DNA of 64,000 nucleotides from Betaproteobacteria bacterium (GTDB lineage: Bacteria; Pseudomonadota; Gammaproteobacteria; Burkholderiales; Usitatibacteraceae): assembly GCA_016791265.1 (NCBI GenBank), contig JAEUMY010000008.1, positions 62,001 through 126,000 of the forward strand. The letters are read 5' to 3'. Made by a program: the position numbers and the translations under genes. Within the stretch, counting starts at the first letter, position 1. Every line of letters starts with the position of its first letter. Under the pieces are notes generated by a model that was given only the letters and a program-made list of their open reading frames with translations, was not told the origin of the DNA and made no database searches. Of this stretch, positions 17,940-27,420 are shown piece after piece.

Positions 17940-19010
17940 CTAGCCCGGTAGCCCGCAGCGATGCAGCAGCGCGTCGGCCGGCGTGCACGGGAGGCCGAGC
18001 GCAGCGGCGACACCTTCATGCGTGAGCTGTCCACCCGCCATGTGCAGGCCGGCCGCGAGGCCGGCATCAGCGCGGAGCGCGCCCCAGATGCCCAGGCGGG
18101 CCAGCGCCTCCACGTACGGCAAGGTGGCTGTGCACAAGGCGCGAGTGGCGGAGCGCGGGACGGCGGCCGGCATGTTGGGCACGCAGTAATGGATCACACC
18201 CGCTTCAACGAACATCGGCTCGGCATGTGTCGTGGGCCGGGACGTCTCGGCGATGCCGCCACCATCGATGCAGACGTCGACGATGACGGAGCCGGGGCGC
18301 ATGCGCGCCACCTCGGCGCAGCTGATCATTCGGGGCGAGCGCGCACCGCGAGTATTCGCAGCGCCCACGACGAGGTCCGCGTTGGCGAGATGTTCGGCAA
18401 GTTCGGTTGCAGCCCGCACCTCGCCCTGCGCTGCGCGACCGAAGCAAAGCACCTTGGCGCCGAGCGCTCGCGCAGTCCGTGCTGCGGCCTGACCCACAAC
18501 ACCCATCCCGACGACAAGCACGCTGGCATCGCGGAGCATCACGCCGCTGCCACCGTGCGGTGCCATGAGTGCATTCGCGCCGATGGTGATGGCGAGCTCG
18601 CCTGCGATGGCGGACATCGGGGCCAACAACGGCAATTGTCCTCTCGCATCCTCGACGGTTTCGTAGGCGATGGCGGTGATGCGGCGCGCCAGCAGCTCGC
18701 GCGCCATCTCGCCATCGGATTGCAAATGCTGGAAGCAGAAGAGTGCTGAATCCGGTTTCAGTTCCCGCCATTCATTCGGCTGGATTTCCTTGACCTTCAC
18801 CACGAGGTCGGCGTCGAAGGCGGCGCGGGCCGAAGAAACAACCGTGGCCCCCACCTGCGAATATTCGCTCTCGGCAAAGCCGCTACCTGCACCAGCACTG
18901 GCTTGCACCTTGACCGTGTGGCCTGCCGCAATCAGCGCACGGGCTCCTTCCGGCGTCAACCCGACGCGCCGCTCGCCGTCCTTGATTTCCTTCGGGACGC
19001 CGATGATCAC
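17940..19010 (-). CDS. ald: Alanine dehydrogenase
   Basis: NAD-dependent oxidative deamination of L-alanine to pyruvate and ammonia. I place the start at GTG 19010, giving Met-Ile-Ile-Gly-Val-Pro-Lys-Glu-Ile, the canonical N-terminus, with the GTG overlapping the pyrD TGA (GTGA). An ATG at 19028 would add six odd residues. About 356 residues; the Rossmann motif Gly-Met-Gly-Val-Val-Gly lies near the middle, and Lys/His active-site segments (Val-Lys-Val-Lys-Glu, Phe-Gln-His-Leu) precede it. Exact palindrome at 18857-18868 reads Glu-Tyr-Ser-Gln; a one-mismatch copy sits at 18348-18359. Pairing with pyrD is unusual but the overlap implies co-translation. Confidence 0.88.
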   Translation of the reverse strand: MIIGVPKEIKDGERRVGLTPEGARALIAAGHTVKVQASAGAGSGFAESEYSQVGATVVSSARAAFDADLVVKVKEIQPNEWRELKPDSALFCFQHLQSDGEMARELLARRITAIAYETVEDARGQLPLLAPMSAIAGELAITIGANALMAPHGGSGVMLRDASVLVVGMGVVGQAAARTARALGAKVLCFGRAAQGEVRAATELAEHLANADLVVGAANTRGARSPRMISCAEVARMRPGSVIVDVCIDGGGIAETSRPTTHAEPMFVEAGVIHYCVPNMPAAVPRSATRALCTATLPYVEALARLGIWGALRADAGLAAGLHMAGGQLTHEGVAAALGLPCTPADALLHRCGLPG

Positions 19011-20017
19011 CGCAACGCCTCGGCGCACTCCTTGATCAGATCAGGCCCCTTGTAGATGAAGCCGGTATAGATCTGCACCAGCGATGCGCCGGCGGCGATC
19101 TTCTTCTTTGCATCCTCGCCGGAAAGAATGCCGCCGACGCCGATGATGGGCAGGTTGCCCTTGAGCGCCTTGTTCAACTGGCGCAGCACCTCGGTGGAGG
19201 GCGAGAACACCGGGCGTCCGGACAGGCCGCCGGCTTCCTTTGCCAGTGGATGGCCTTCCACCGCCTGACGCATGATGGTGGTGTTGGTGGCGATGACCCC
19301 GTCGATGCCGTGATCGAGCAGCAGCTGCGCAATGTCCTTGATGGCCGCAGCGTCGAGGTCCGGTGCGATCTTCAGCAGCAGCGGCACCTGCTTCTTGTGC
19401 TTCTTTGTGAGCTTCACGCGCTCGTCTTTCAACGCGGACAGCAACTGGTCCAGTTGCGCCGCGGCCTGCAGGTCGCGCAGGCCCTTGGTATTGGGCGAGG
19501 AGATGTTGACCGTGACGTAGCTCGCGTGGGGATACACGCCGCGCAGGCAGATCAGATAATCGTCCGTTGCTTTCTCTATGGGCGTGTCGAAGTTCTTGCC
19601 GATGTTGAGACCCAGCACGCCTTTGTACTTCGCCCGCTGCACGTTGGCGATGAACGCATCCAGCCCGCCATTGTTGAAGCCGAGACGATTGATGAGCGCC
19701 TCGTGCTCGACAAGGCGGAACATGCGCGGCTTGGGATTGCCCGGCTGCGGGCGCGGCGTCACCGTGCCGACTTCAATGAAGCCAAAGCCCAGCGCTGCCA
19801 TGGCGTCGATGTATTCACCGTTCTTGTCCAAACCTGCGGCAAGGCCCACGGCATTGTCGAACTTGAGTCCGAGTAGTTCACGCGGGGCCGAGACCTTGCA
19901 GCCCAGCAACCCGGCCAGGCCGAGGCGCTCCATGCGCCGCAGCGAGTTCAGAGCGAGGTGGTGAGCCTTTTCAGGGTCGAGCGCGAAGAGCGCGGAGCGT
20001 GCGATGGGGTAGAGCAA
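19007..20017 (-). CDS. pyrD: Dihydroorotate dehydrogenase (quinone), class 2
   Basis: Fourth step of pyrimidine synthesis, coupled to the membrane quinone pool. 336 residues from a TTG start at 20017. Class 2 features are visible: an N-terminal membrane-associating helix (Pro-Glu-Lys-Ala-His), [10 protein letters not shown] for FMN binding, Glu-Val-Gly-Thr-Val-Thr-Pro, and Asn-Ile-Ser-Ser-Pro-Asn-Thr with the catalytic Ser. It starts 3 bp after the bpt stop and overlaps ald at its end, forming aat-bpt-pyrD-ald in order of transcription. Confidence 0.96.
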   Translation of the reverse strand: MLYPIARSALFALDPEKAHHLALNSLRRMERLGLAGLLGCKVSAPRELLGLKFDNAVGLAAGLDKNGEYIDAMAALGFGFIEVGTVTPRPQPGNPKPRMFRLVEHEALINRLGFNNGGLDAFIANVQRAKYKGVLGLNIGKNFDTPIEKATDDYLICLRGVYPHASYVTVNISSPNTKGLRDLQAAAQLDQLLSALKDERVKLTKKHKKQVPLLLKIAPDLDAAAIKDIAQLLLDHGIDGVIATNTTIMRQAVEGHPLAKEAGGLSGRPVFSPSTEVLRQLNKALKGNLPIIGVGGILSGEDAKKKIAAGASLVQIYTGFIYKGPDLIKECAEALR

Positions 20018-20020
20018 GCG

Positions 20021-20761
20021 TCAACCTTGTTTCTGTGGTTCGGCGATGCGCGTCCACTGCCCACGCACCAGCCCTTCAATAGGCTGATAGCCAATCTTGT
20101 AGTTCATCTTGCGGCTCTCGGCGATCCAGTAGCCGAGGTAGACGTAGGGCAGGCCGCGGCGTTGGGCTTCGCTGATCTGCCAGAGGACGTTGTAGTTGCC
20201 GAGCGACAGATGCGGGCGTTCCGGATCGAAGAAGGTATAGACCGATGACAGTCCGTCGGCCAGTTCATCGACGATGCTCACCATGCGCAGATAGCCATGG
20301 TCGCGGAACTCGATGAGCCGCGTGTGCACGTTGCTCTGCAGGAGGAAGTGCGAGTACTGCTCGCGCGAATCGTGGTCCATGCCGCCACCCGGATGGCGCT
20401 GCTGCTGGTAGCGGCGATAGAGCGCGTAGTGCTCATGCGAGAACTTCAAATCCATGACCCGCACCGAGAGTCCTGCGTTGCGCTTCAGCGTGCGCCGCTG
20501 GGTGCGGTTCGGTTCGAATTCATCGACGGCGACGCGTACCGGCACGCAGGCGCGGCAGTGGTCGCAATAGGGGCGGTAGGTGAAGGCACCGGAGCGGCGG
20601 AAGCCGGCTGCCACAAGGTTGGAATACGTCGGCGTGTCGATCAGGTAGCTCGGCGTGGCGACCTGCGAACGGGCGAGTTTGCCCGGCAGGTAGCTGCACG
20701 GGTAGGGCGCCGTGGCGTAGAACTGGAGATTCGCGAACGGAAGATCGTTTAAGCGCGCCAC
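20021..20761 (-). CDS. bpt: Aspartate/glutamate leucyltransferase (Bpt)
   Basis: Transfers Leu from Leu-tRNA to N-terminal Asp/Glu of proteins, marking them for ClpS/ClpAP. 246 residues from a GTG start. The N-terminal Cys motif Cys-Asp-His-Cys-Arg-Ala-Cys in the segment Tyr-Arg-Pro-Tyr, and the C-terminal acyltransferase part with Gly-Tyr-Trp-Ile, match the Bpt/ATE family. It follows aat by 12 bp, so the two N-degron enzymes form one operon. The ClpS/ClpA genes are not in the window. Confidence 0.94.
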   Translation of the reverse strand: MARLNDLPFANLQFYATAPYPCSYLPGKLARSQVATPSYLIDTPTYSNLVAAGFRRSGAFTYRPYCDHCRACVPVRVAVDEFEPNRTQRRTLKRNAGLSVRVMDLKFSHEHYALYRRYQQQRHPGGGMDHDSREQYSHFLLQSNVHTRLIEFRDHGYLRMVSIVDELADGLSSVYTFFDPERPHLSLGNYNVLWQISEAQRRGLPYVYLGYWIAESRKMNYKIGYQPIEGLVRGQWTRIAEPQKQG

Positions 20762-20773
20762 GGACGGATCGGT

Positions 20774-21448
20774 TCACCACCGGGTTGGAACGAGCGGAAA
20801 GTGTATCAACTCCTTGAGCTTTTGCACGAATTCGGCACGCGGGATGGGACCGGCGCCGAGCGAGGCGAGGTGGCGCGTCTCCTGCTGGCAGTCGATGAGG
20901 CCGAAGCCGTCCTCCTTCAGTTTCTGTACCAGCGCGACCAGTGCGACCTTGGACGCATCGGTCTCGCGGGCGAACATGGACTCGCCGAAAAACATGCGCG
21001 GCAGCGCCACGCCGTACAAGCCGCCGACCAGTTCGCCGTCGCACCAGGTTTCGACGCTGTGCGCGAAGCCGCGCGCATGCAGCGCGGTGTAGGCGCGCAC
21101 GATGTCGTCGACGATCCAGGTGCCGTCCTGCCCGTCGCGCGGCGCGGCGCATTCACGCATGACGCGTTCGAACGCGGTGTCGAAGCGGATCTCGAACTTG
21201 CCGCTTCGCACCGTCTTCGCCAGCGAGCGCGTGACCCGGAGTTGGTCCGGCACCAGCACCATGCGCGGGTCGGGGCTCCACCACAGCACGGGTTCGCCTT
21301 CCGAATACCAGGGGAAGATGCCGTGCGAGTAGGCGTCAAGGATGCGCTCGGGCGTGAGCTCCCCGCTGGCCGCGAGCAGGCCATTGGGTTGTTTGAGTGC
21401 CTTGCCGGCCGGCGGAAACGGCTGGCCGGGTTGTAGCCAGGGAATCAC
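20774..21448 (-). CDS. aat: Leucyl/phenylalanyl-tRNA--protein transferase
   Basis: Adds Leu or Phe to N-terminal Lys/Arg (and Met) to create N-degrons. 224 residues from a GTG start giving Met-Ile-Pro-Trp-Leu, the family's usual beginning, and containing Gly-Ile-Phe-Pro-Trp-Tyr, Trp-Trp-Ser-Pro-Asp-Pro-Arg, and Gly-Gly-Leu-Tyr-Gly-Val. The palindrome copy at 21449-21460 abuts the start codon, so no Shine-Dalgarno lies at normal spacing; translation initiation may be weak. First gene of aat-bpt-pyrD-ald. Confidence 0.95.
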   Translation of the reverse strand: MIPWLQPGQPFPPAGKALKQPNGLLAASGELTPERILDAYSHGIFPWYSEGEPVLWWSPDPRMVLVPDQLRVTRSLAKTVRSGKFEIRFDTAFERVMRECAAPRDGQDGTWIVDDIVRAYTALHARGFAHSVETWCDGELVGGLYGVALPRMFFGESMFARETDASKVALVALVQKLKEDGFGLIDCQQETRHLASLGAGPIPRAEFVQKLKELIHFPLVPTRW

Positions 21449-21460
21449 GCGAATATTCGC
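21449..21460. repeat. Iterated palindrome GCGAATATTCGC, abutting the aat start codon
   Basis: Exact copy whose edge touches the GTG start of aat and occupies the place where a ribosome-binding site would be expected. Confidence 0.9.
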
Positions 21461-21478
21461 AAGCGTCTACGTTGACGA

Positions 21479-21685
21479 TCAGGCCGTGCCGAATCCCGCG
21501 CCCTGAATCGCACGCTTCAGATCATCGAGATTGACGACCTGCGGATCGAACGACACTTTGGCATTGGCGGCGGCGAGATCGACTTGCGCGCTGGCGACGC
21601 CATCCAGCTTGGTGAGCACACGGGTCACGCTGGCCGCGCAACCGCCGCAGGTCATGCCGGTGATGGAGAGAGTGGTGTTTTCCAT
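21479..21685 (-). CDS. copZ: Copper chaperone, heavy-metal-associated domain (CopZ-like)
   Basis: 68-residue single HMA domain with the Cu(I)-binding motif Gly-Met-Thr-Cys-Gly-Gly-Cys near residues 10-16. Small cytosolic proteins of this type hand Cu(I) to CopA. It lies 59 bp downstream of copA on the same strand. The copZ symbol is by function and context. Confidence 0.88.
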   Translation of the reverse strand: MENTTLSITGMTCGGCAASVTRVLTKLDGVASAQVDLAAANAKVSFDPQVVNLDDLKRAIQGAGFGTA

Positions 21686-21744
21686 GATGTCTTCCTTTCA
21701 GTTGGGACGGGATGGTGATTCAATTTGGATGTGGCCGCCTAGGT

Positions 21745-24141
21745 TCAAGGCTTCCAGCGCTTCAACAGCAATGAATTGGTGACGACCGAGACCGAAGACA
21801 AGGCCATGGCGCCGCCCGCGATGACCGGGCTCAGCCAGCCGATGGCGGCCAGCGGAATGCCGAGCACGTTGTAGATGAACGCGAAGAAGAGGTTCTGGCG
21901 GATCTTGCGCAAGCTGGCGCGTGACAGCTCAATGGCGTTGGCGACGGCATTGAGATCGTTGACCATCAACGTGACATCGGCGGCCTCGATGGCGACATCG
22001 CTGCCAGCGCCCATGGCGAAGCTCACGTCTGCCGCCGCCAGTGCCGGGGCGTCATTGACGCCGTCACCCACCATGCCGACGTGCGCGCCTTTCGTCTTCA
22101 GCGCCTGCACGTGACTCGCCTTGTCCTGCGGCTTCACGTCCGCCTCGAAGCGAGTGATGCCGGCTTCGCGAGCGATGGCGGCGGCCGTGCCGGCATTGTC
22201 ACCGGTGAGCATGACGACCTCGATGCCGTCGCGCTTCAGTCTTTCGACAGCGGCGCGGGAAGTTGCCCGCAGCCGATCCGCCACGGCGATCAATCCGACC
22301 AGCTTGTTATCGCTGGCCAGCGCCATGACGGTCTTGCCCTGACTGGCGAGTGCATCGACCTCGGACTGCGGAAGCGGCGCGAATTCGCTGATCCAGCGTG
22401 GTGCGCCGAGGCGAATCGTCGCACCCTTCATGGTTGCCGACACACCGTGACCGGTAATGACCTTGAAGTCCTGGATGACAGCGGGCTGAACGCTTGCGCT
22501 GCTTGCATGAGCGAGGATCGCGCGGGCCAGCGGATGCTCCGAGCCTTGCTCGAGGGCTGCTGCAAGCGACAGCAGATCCAATTGCGAATATTCGCCTTCA
22601 GGCAGCACTTCCGTGACTGCCGGCTTGCCTTCCGTCAGCGTGCCCGTCTTGTCCACCACCAGCACGGAGATTTTCTCCGCCTGTTCCAGCGCCGCCGCAT
22701 TGCGGAACAAGAGACCATGCTGCGCCGCGCGGCCGATGCCGACCATGACGGCCGTCGGCGTCGCCAGGCCCAGCGCGCACGGGCAGGCGATGACCAGCAC
22801 GGCGATGGCATGGATCAACGCCGGCTCAGAGTCACCTGTCACTGCCCAGGTCACCGCAAAGGTCAGCGCGGCAATGGCCACCACGATGGGTACGAACACG
22901 CCGGAGATGCGGTCGGCCATGCGCTGGATGGGCGCCTTCGATCCCTGCGCCGCCGAGACGAGGCGGGTGATTTCTGCGAGCTGCGTCGTGGCGCCGATGC
23001 CGGTCGCCTTCAGTTTCAGCATGCCGTCCTGGTTTTTCGTGCCGGCGAACGCCTTGTCGCCCACCACCTTGGTGACAGGCAGGCTTTCGCCGGTGAGCAA
23101 GCTTTCATCCACGGCGGCGCGGCCTTCGATGACTTCGCCATCGACCGGCAGGGTTTCGCCGTGGCGCACCAGCACCACGTCGCCGCGACGGATCTGGCCG
23201 ATGTCCACTTCGACCAGTTCGCCGTCGCGTTCGACGCGCGCGGTCTTGGGCGCCATCTGGATCAGCGCCTCGATGGCGGAGGAGGTGCGCGCCTTGGCCC
23301 GCGCTTCCATTACCTTGCCCAGCAGGACCAGCGTGATGACCGCGGCACTCGCTTCGAAGTAGACATGCAGATCGTGACGTCCGGTCAGCGTGGCATAGGC
23401 GGAAATGATCCACGCCATGGTGGTGCCGAGTGCAACGAGCACATCCATGTTGGCTGCGCCACCGCGCAGCGCATGAAAGGCGCCGACGTAGAAGCGCGCG
23501 CCGATCCAGAACTGCACCGGTGTGGCGAGCAACAGCTGCAGCCAGCGCGGCACGAACTCGTGGTGGCCGCTGAACATCGCCACCATCTCCGCCATGAGCG
23601 GCAGGGTGAGGGCCGCGGCGATCCAGAAGTGACGGGTCTCGCGCTGCAGCAGCGCCGCCTTGCGCGCCTTGCCCAGCGGGTCGGCGTCATCCTTCAGCCG
23701 CGCGCCGTAGCCGGCACCTTCCACTGCCCCGATCAGTGCGTCAGTCGTGACGGCTGCCGATGCGGTGATGCGCGCGGTCTCGCTGGCGAAGTTCACGGTC
23801 GCGCTGACGCCCGGCACGGTGTTCAGCACTTTCTCGATTCGGGTCGCGCAGGCGGCGCAAGTCATGCCCTCCAATGCCAGTTCAGCCGTGCGGTCCGGCA
23901 CGTCATATCCGGTGTCGCGGATGGCCTGGACGATGGCCTCGGCATCCAGCGTGCTGCTTTCCACATGCGCGGTTTCGTTGGCAAAGTTGACCGTCGCGGT
24001 CACGCCGGGCTGGCGGTTCAGCACGTTTTCAATGCGGGTGGCGCAGGCGGCACAGGTCATGCCCTCGACGGGCAGGTCCAGCGTCAGGGGCGATACTGCC
24101 TTGCGAATATTCGTTTCAAATTCAGTGGCAATCGTGTTCAC
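21745..24141 (-). CDS. copA: Copper-exporting P1B-type ATPase with two HMA domains
   Basis: 798-residue Cu(I) efflux pump of the inner membrane. N-terminus has two HMA domains each with Gly-Met-Thr-Cys-Ala-Ala-Cys; then membrane helices, Thr-Gly-Glu-Ser actuator motif, Cys-Pro-Cys in the transport helix, phosphorylation site Asp-Lys-Thr-Gly-Thr-Leu-Thr, His-Pro nucleotide motif and Gly-Asp-Gly-Val-Asn-Asp. GTG start at 24141 preceded by GGAAAGAG and overlapping the cueR end by 20 bp. Carries an exact palindrome copy at 22584-22595 (Glu-Tyr-Ser-Gln, in the loop after the phosphorylation domain start) and a degenerate copy at 24103-24114 near the N-terminus. Confidence 0.96.
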   Translation of the reverse strand: MNTIATEFETNIRKAVSPLTLDLPVEGMTCAACATRIENVLNRQPGVTATVNFANETAHVESSTLDAEAIVQAIRDTGYDVPDRTAELALEGMTCAACATRIEKVLNTVPGVSATVNFASETARITASAAVTTDALIGAVEGAGYGARLKDDADPLGKARKAALLQRETRHFWIAAALTLPLMAEMVAMFSGHHEFVPRWLQLLLATPVQFWIGARFYVGAFHALRGGAANMDVLVALGTTMAWIISAYATLTGRHDLHVYFEASAAVITLVLLGKVMEARAKARTSSAIEALIQMAPKTARVERDGELVEVDIGQIRRGDVVLVRHGETLPVDGEVIEGRAAVDESLLTGESLPVTKVVGDKAFAGTKNQDGMLKLKATGIGATTQLAEITRLVSAAQGSKAPIQRMADRISGVFVPIVVAIAALTFAVTWAVTGDSEPALIHAIAVLVIACPCALGLATPTAVMVGIGRAAQHGLLFRNAAALEQAEKISVLVVDKTGTLTEGKPAVTEVLPEGEYSQLDLLSLAAALEQGSEHPLARAILAHASSASVQPAVIQDFKVITGHGVSATMKGATIRLGAPRWISEFAPLPQSEVDALASQGKTVMALASDNKLVGLIAVADRLRATSRAAVERLKRDGIEVVMLTGDNAGTAAAIAREAGITRFEADVKPQDKASHVQALKTKGAHVGMVGDGVNDAPALAAADVSFAMGAGSDVAIEAADVTLMVNDLNAVANAIELSRASLRKIRQNLFFAFIYNVLGIPLAAIGWLSPVIAGGAMALSSVSVVTNSLLLKRWKP

Positions 24142-24601
24142 AGCTCTTTCCTTTGCGCTTCTTCACGGTGCCGGCAACGCCATCCCCATTCGGCGTCGTC
24201 ACCGCATCAACTGCCAGTTCGTCGAGAATCGGACAATCGGGCCGGTCATCGCCATGACAGGCATGCACCAGACGATTCAGCGTGGCGCGCATGGTCTGCA
24301 ACTCGCGGATTTTCTGATCCAGCTCGGCGATATGTTCAATGGCCAGTGCCTTGACCTTGCTCGACGGGCGCCGGGTGTCGCGCCACAGGCCGACGAGTGC
24401 TTCGATCTGCTTCATCGAGAAGCCGAGGTTGCGCGAATGCTTGATGAAGCGAAGCATGTGCACGTCCTGCGCGCTGTACATGCGATACCCCGACATCGTC
24501 CGTCGCACTTTGGGCATCAGGCCGATGTCTTCGTAGTGACGAATCATCTTGGCGGTCACGCCGGAGGCCTTGGCGGCGTCGCCGATATTGAGGGATTCCA
24601 T
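24122..24601 (-). CDS. cueR: MerR-family copper-responsive regulator CueR
   Basis: 159 residues. N-terminal winged helix with [30 protein letters not shown] and Ile-Arg-His-Tyr-Glu-Asp-Ile-Gly-Leu, typical of MerR; a dimerisation helix; then a Cys near residue 113 (Val-His-Ala-Cys-His) and a second in Asp-Cys-Pro, fitting the Cu(I) site of CueR (Cys-x7-Cys region), plus a Cys/His-rich C-terminal end Cys-Glu-His-Asp-Cys-His. Overlaps copA, so the regulator and pump are co-transcribed from the CueR-type promoter just upstream (24629-24659). Confidence 0.92.
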   Translation of the reverse strand: MESLNIGDAAKASGVTAKMIRHYEDIGLMPKVRRTMSGYRMYSAQDVHMLRFIKHSRNLGFSMKQIEALVGLWRDTRRPSSKVKALAIEHIAELDQKIRELQTMRATLNRLVHACHGDDRPDCPILDELAVDAVTTPNGDGVAGTVKKRKGKSCEHDCH

Positions 24602-24628
24602 GGTCCATCCTTGCCAGTCAGTTCTGCA

Positions 24629-24659
24629 AGGATGAACCTTACCATCATGGGAAGGTCAA
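24629..24659 (-). promoter_or_regulatory. CueR-type operator/promoter of cueR-copA-copZ
   Basis: Minus strand: TTGACC (24659-24654), a 19-bp spacer, then CATCCT (24634-24629). The spacer holds the dyad ACCTT-x-CCA / TGG-x-AAGGT (24636-24656). A 19-bp spacer with this dyad is the hallmark of CueR promoters. The -10 is weak, but the operator match is good and the position is right before cueR. Confidence 0.78.
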
Positions 24660-24675
24660 GCCCTCCCGAAAACAC

Positions 24676-24993
24676 TTACTTTGCCGGATCGGCGGCCGGC
24701 TTTTCGATCTTGGTCACGGTGTAGCTGCCGCCGATCTTCTCGGCGGCGATCTTGATCTTGTCGCCCACTTTGAGGGAGTCCAGCATGGTGGGCTCCTTGA
24801 CCTTGAACACCATGGTCATGGGCGGCATCTCCAGATTCTTGATCTCGCCATGCTTCAGCGTGACCTTGCCGGCGTCCTTGTCGATCTTGCGGACTTCGGC
24901 GTCGGCCATTTCTGCAGCGGAGGCGGACAGGGCCAGTGTGGCGGCGAGTGCAGCCAGTGACACGAGAATGGATTTGCGAATATTCGCAGTCAT
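24676..24993 (-). CDS. CusF-like periplasmic copper-binding protein
   Basis: 105 residues, signal peptide ending Ala-Ser-Ala-Ala, then the CusF fold pattern Val-Thr-Leu-Lys-His-Gly-Glu-Ile-x-x-Leu-x-Met-Pro-Pro-Met-Thr-Met-Val-Phe, whose His, Met and Met residues bind Cu(I)/Ag(I). ATG at 24993 preceded by GGAAAGGA. The exact palindrome 24976-24987 encodes Ala-Asn-Ile-Arg at residues 3-6, in the n-region of the signal peptide. Last gene of the operon descending from the CueR promoter near 29.9 kb. Confidence 0.9.
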   Translation of the reverse strand: MTANIRKSILVSLAALAATLALSASAAEMADAEVRKIDKDAGKVTLKHGEIKNLEMPPMTMVFKVKEPTMLDSLKVGDKIKIAAEKIGGSYTVTKIEKPAADPAK

Positions 24994-25018
24994 GTTGGGT
25001 TCCTTTCCGGGAAGTGGT

Positions 25019-25486
25019 TCAACGATAAGACTGAAAAACGCGCGTGCTGCCATCCGCGAGGACAAGCAGCACGTCGTAGGGATCCTTGCGGCCGCCATAG
25101 GCCGGGCCGTCCATGCCGGGTGAGCCGATGGGCATGCCGGGGACCGCCAGGCCGAGTGCCTTCGGCTTTTCCTTCAGCAGGCGGCGGATGTCGCGGGCGG
25201 GGACATGGCCCTCGATGACATAACCGTCCACCAGCGCGGTGTGACAGGAGCCCAGCGCCTCCGGCATATTGAGGCGATTGCGCGCCGCCACGTTGCCGGT
25301 GTCGTGCCCGCGCGGCGCGAAGCCGTTGCTGACCAGGTGCGCCATCCAGTCCTTGCAGCAGCCGCAGGTCGGTGCCTTCCAGACCTCGATCAGCGTGCCG
25401 CCTTGCGCGAAGGCCGTGCCGCCCAGGCCGAGCAGCGTGGCGCCGGTCAGGGTTGCGAGCGAAACCAGCGATTGACGGCGGTTCAT
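25019..25486 (-). CDS. DUF411 domain periplasmic metal-binding protein
   Basis: 155 residues. Signal peptide ending near Ala-Phe-Ala-Gln, then the DUF411 motif Lys-Ala-Pro-Thr-Cys-Gly-Cys-Cys-Lys-Asp-Trp, followed by a conserved Ser-Cys-His-Thr-Ala-Leu and Gly-His-Val-Pro-Ala. DUF411 proteins occur in copper-resistance loci and their Cys cluster likely binds metal; exact role unknown. Its ATG overlaps the stop of the cupredoxin gene by 4 bp (ATGA). Confidence 0.88.
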   Translation of the reverse strand: MNRRQSLVSLATLTGATLLGLGGTAFAQGGTLIEVWKAPTCGCCKDWMAHLVSNGFAPRGHDTGNVAARNRLNMPEALGSCHTALVDGYVIEGHVPARDIRRLLKEKPKALGLAVPGMPIGSPGMDGPAYGGRKDPYDVLLVLADGSTRVFQSYR

Positions 25487-25977
25487 GGCGTCACCTTGAT
25501 GCGGCCGACCATGCCCGCTTCGAAGTGGCCGGGGATGAGACAGCCGAACATGAAGTCGCCCGGCTGGGTGAACTGCCACGTGATGCTTTCCTTCTTGCCC
25601 GGCGACACATGGGCCATGTAGGGCTCGTCGTGCTCCATATTGGGATGCTTCTTCATCATTTCAGCATGGGCCTTCAGTTCCTTCTCGGTGCCGATGACCA
25701 TTTCGTGCATGACCTGGCCCTTGTTGGCAACGACGAACTTGACCGTGTCGCCGACCTTGACCTCAAGCTTGTCCGGCGTGAAGCGCATGGCGTCGCTCAT
25801 GGCTATGGTGACCGTGCGTTTGGCCTTGGCAGGATCGCCTTCCCGGCCCCAGGGATGCTCGTCCTTGGAAATGGCTTTCTTCACGGCCGGCTTCTTGTGG
25901 TCCTCTCCGCCGTGGGCAAAAGCGGCAGGTGCCGCCAGTGCGGCGGCGAGGAGCAGAACAATTGAAGTTCGTTTCAT
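25483..25977 (-). CDS. Periplasmic cupredoxin
   Basis: 164 residues with a signal peptide ending Ala-Phe-Ala-His. Type-1 copper ligands are placed as in plastocyanin/azurin-like proteins: His in Val-Met-His-Glu-Met, then Cys, His and Met in Gly-Cys-Leu-Ile-Pro-Gly-His-Phe-Glu-Ala-Gly-Met. A His/Asp-rich stretch after the signal may bind extra copper. It is 11 bp downstream of the multicopper oxidase and probably exchanges electrons or copper with it. Confidence 0.9.
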   Translation of the reverse strand: MKRTSIVLLLAAALAAPAAFAHGGEDHKKPAVKKAISKDEHPWGREGDPAKAKRTVTIAMSDAMRFTPDKLEVKVGDTVKFVVANKGQVMHEMVIGTEKELKAHAEMMKKHPNMEHDEPYMAHVSPGKKESITWQFTQPGDFMFGCLIPGHFEAGMVGRIKVTP

Positions 25978-25988
25978 GCGTGCATCCT

Positions 25989-27404
25989 TCAATGATGTTT
26001 GTGGTTCGTGGGCTTCTTCACATCCACCGTGATCTCGCGCTTGCCGACCGCATTGCCGGTGGCGGGATTGATCTCGGTGGCGCGTGAGGTGGGCGCGCGG
26101 TCGACGTTGAGCGGCTTGCCGGCCCATTCGTAGGCGACGGTGCCGGCCGGGAACTTGTAGTGTCCGGGGTCCTTGTAGTCGTCCTTCTTCAGGCCCTCGC
26201 GCACCTTGACCACGGTGAACATGCCGCCCATTTCCAGCGGGCCGAACTGGCCCTGGCCGGTCATCATGGGCAACGTGTTGTCCGGTAGCGGCATTTCCAT
26301 CTCGCCCATGTCGGCCATGCCGCGTTCGCCCATGACCATGTAGTCGGGGATGAGCTTGGTGATCTTGGTCACCACTTCACGATGATCCACGCCGATCATG
26401 GTGGGCACGTTGTGGCCCATCGCGTTCATGGTGTGATGCGACTTGTGGCAGTGGAACGCCCAGTCGCCCGGCTCGGTGGCATCGAACTCGATGGCGCGCA
26501 TCTGGCCCACGGCGATGTCGGTTGTCACCTCAGGCCAGCGCGCGCTGGGCGGCACCCAGCCGCCATCCGTGCCCGCCACCACGAATTCGTGGCCGTGCAG
26601 GTGGATGGGATGGTTGGTCATGGTGAGATTGCCGATGCGGATGCGCACGCGGTCATTCAGCCCCACAACCAGCGGATCGATGCCGGGGAACGCGCGCGAA
26701 TTCCAGGTCCACAGATTGAAGTCGAGCATGGTCATGATTTTCGGCACGGCGCTCCCCGGCTCGATGTCATAGGCATTGAGCAGGAAACAGAAATCGCGGT
26801 CTGCCTCGCGATAGCCGGGAATCTTGGACGGGTCCTTCGGATGGGTGACCCAGAAGCCCATCATGCCCATCGCCATTTGCGTCATCTCGTCGGCGTGCGG
26901 GTGATACATGAACGTGCCGGGGCGCCGCGCCTCGAACTCGTACACGTAAGTCTTGCCGGGCGGGATCTGCTTCTGCGTGAGACCGCCGACCCCATCCATG
27001 CCGGCCGGCAGACGCTGGCCGTGCCAGTGCACCGCCGTGTGCTCCGGCAGTTTGTTGGTAACGAATATTCGCACCTTGTCGCCTTCCACCACTTCGATGG
27101 TCGGGCCGGGCGACTGGCCGTTGTAGCCCCACAGGCGCGCCTTCATGCCGGGGGCGATTTCGCGGATGACGGGTTCGGCGATGAGGTGGAATTCCTTCCA
27201 GCCGTTGTTCATACGGAAGGGAAGGGTCCAGCCATTCAGCGTCACCACGGGACGATAGGGCCGGCCGGCTTTGGGATAGAGCGGCGGCGCCATGTCGGGC
27301 TTGTCCATGAGGGGCGCTTCGGGCACGGCACCCATGGCGGCCTTGCTGACGGCAGCGGCGCCGATGAGCGCGCTGCCCATGAGGAAGTTGCGTCGGGAGT
27401 TCAT
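25989..27404 (-). CDS. Periplasmic multicopper oxidase (CopA/CueO-type)
   Basis: 471 residues from the ATG at 27404 (AAAGGA upstream); the N-terminus has a twin-arginine-like Arg-Arg-Asn-Phe-Leu-Met-Gly-Ser-Ala-Leu signal, expected for an enzyme exported folded with copper. Copper-ligand motifs in order: His-Trp-His-Gly, His-Pro-His, His-Pro-Ile-His-Leu-His-Gly, and His-Cys-His-Lys-Ser-His-His. A Met-rich region (Met-Gly-Glu-Met-Glu-Met) near the end resembles cuprous-oxidase extensions. Likely oxidises Cu(I) to the less toxic Cu(II). A one-mismatch palindrome copy at 27061-27072 lies in the coding region. Confidence 0.93.
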   Translation of the reverse strand: MNSRRNFLMGSALIGAAAVSKAAMGAVPEAPLMDKPDMAPPLYPKAGRPYRPVVTLNGWTLPFRMNNGWKEFHLIAEPVIREIAPGMKARLWGYNGQSPGPTIEVVEGDKVRIFVTNKLPEHTAVHWHGQRLPAGMDGVGGLTQKQIPPGKTYVYEFEARRPGTFMYHPHADEMTQMAMGMMGFWVTHPKDPSKIPGYREADRDFCFLLNAYDIEPGSAVPKIMTMLDFNLWTWNSRAFPGIDPLVVGLNDRVRIRIGNLTMTNHPIHLHGHEFVVAGTDGGWVPPSARWPEVTTDIAVGQMRAIEFDATEPGDWAFHCHKSHHTMNAMGHNVPTMIGVDHREVVTKITKLIPDYMVMGERGMADMGEMEMPLPDNTLPMMTGQGQFGPLEMGGMFTVVKVREGLKKDDYKDPGHYKFPAGTVAYEWAGKPLNVDRAPTSRATEINPATGNAVGKREITVDVKKPTNHKHH

Positions 27405-27420
27405 GTGGATTCCTTTGAAT

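Noticed and set aside
20500..20530. GGTTCGAATT resembling a tRNA T-loop
   Set aside because: It lies in the coding sequence of bpt and no cloverleaf can be drawn around it. No other tRNA signal was found in the window.
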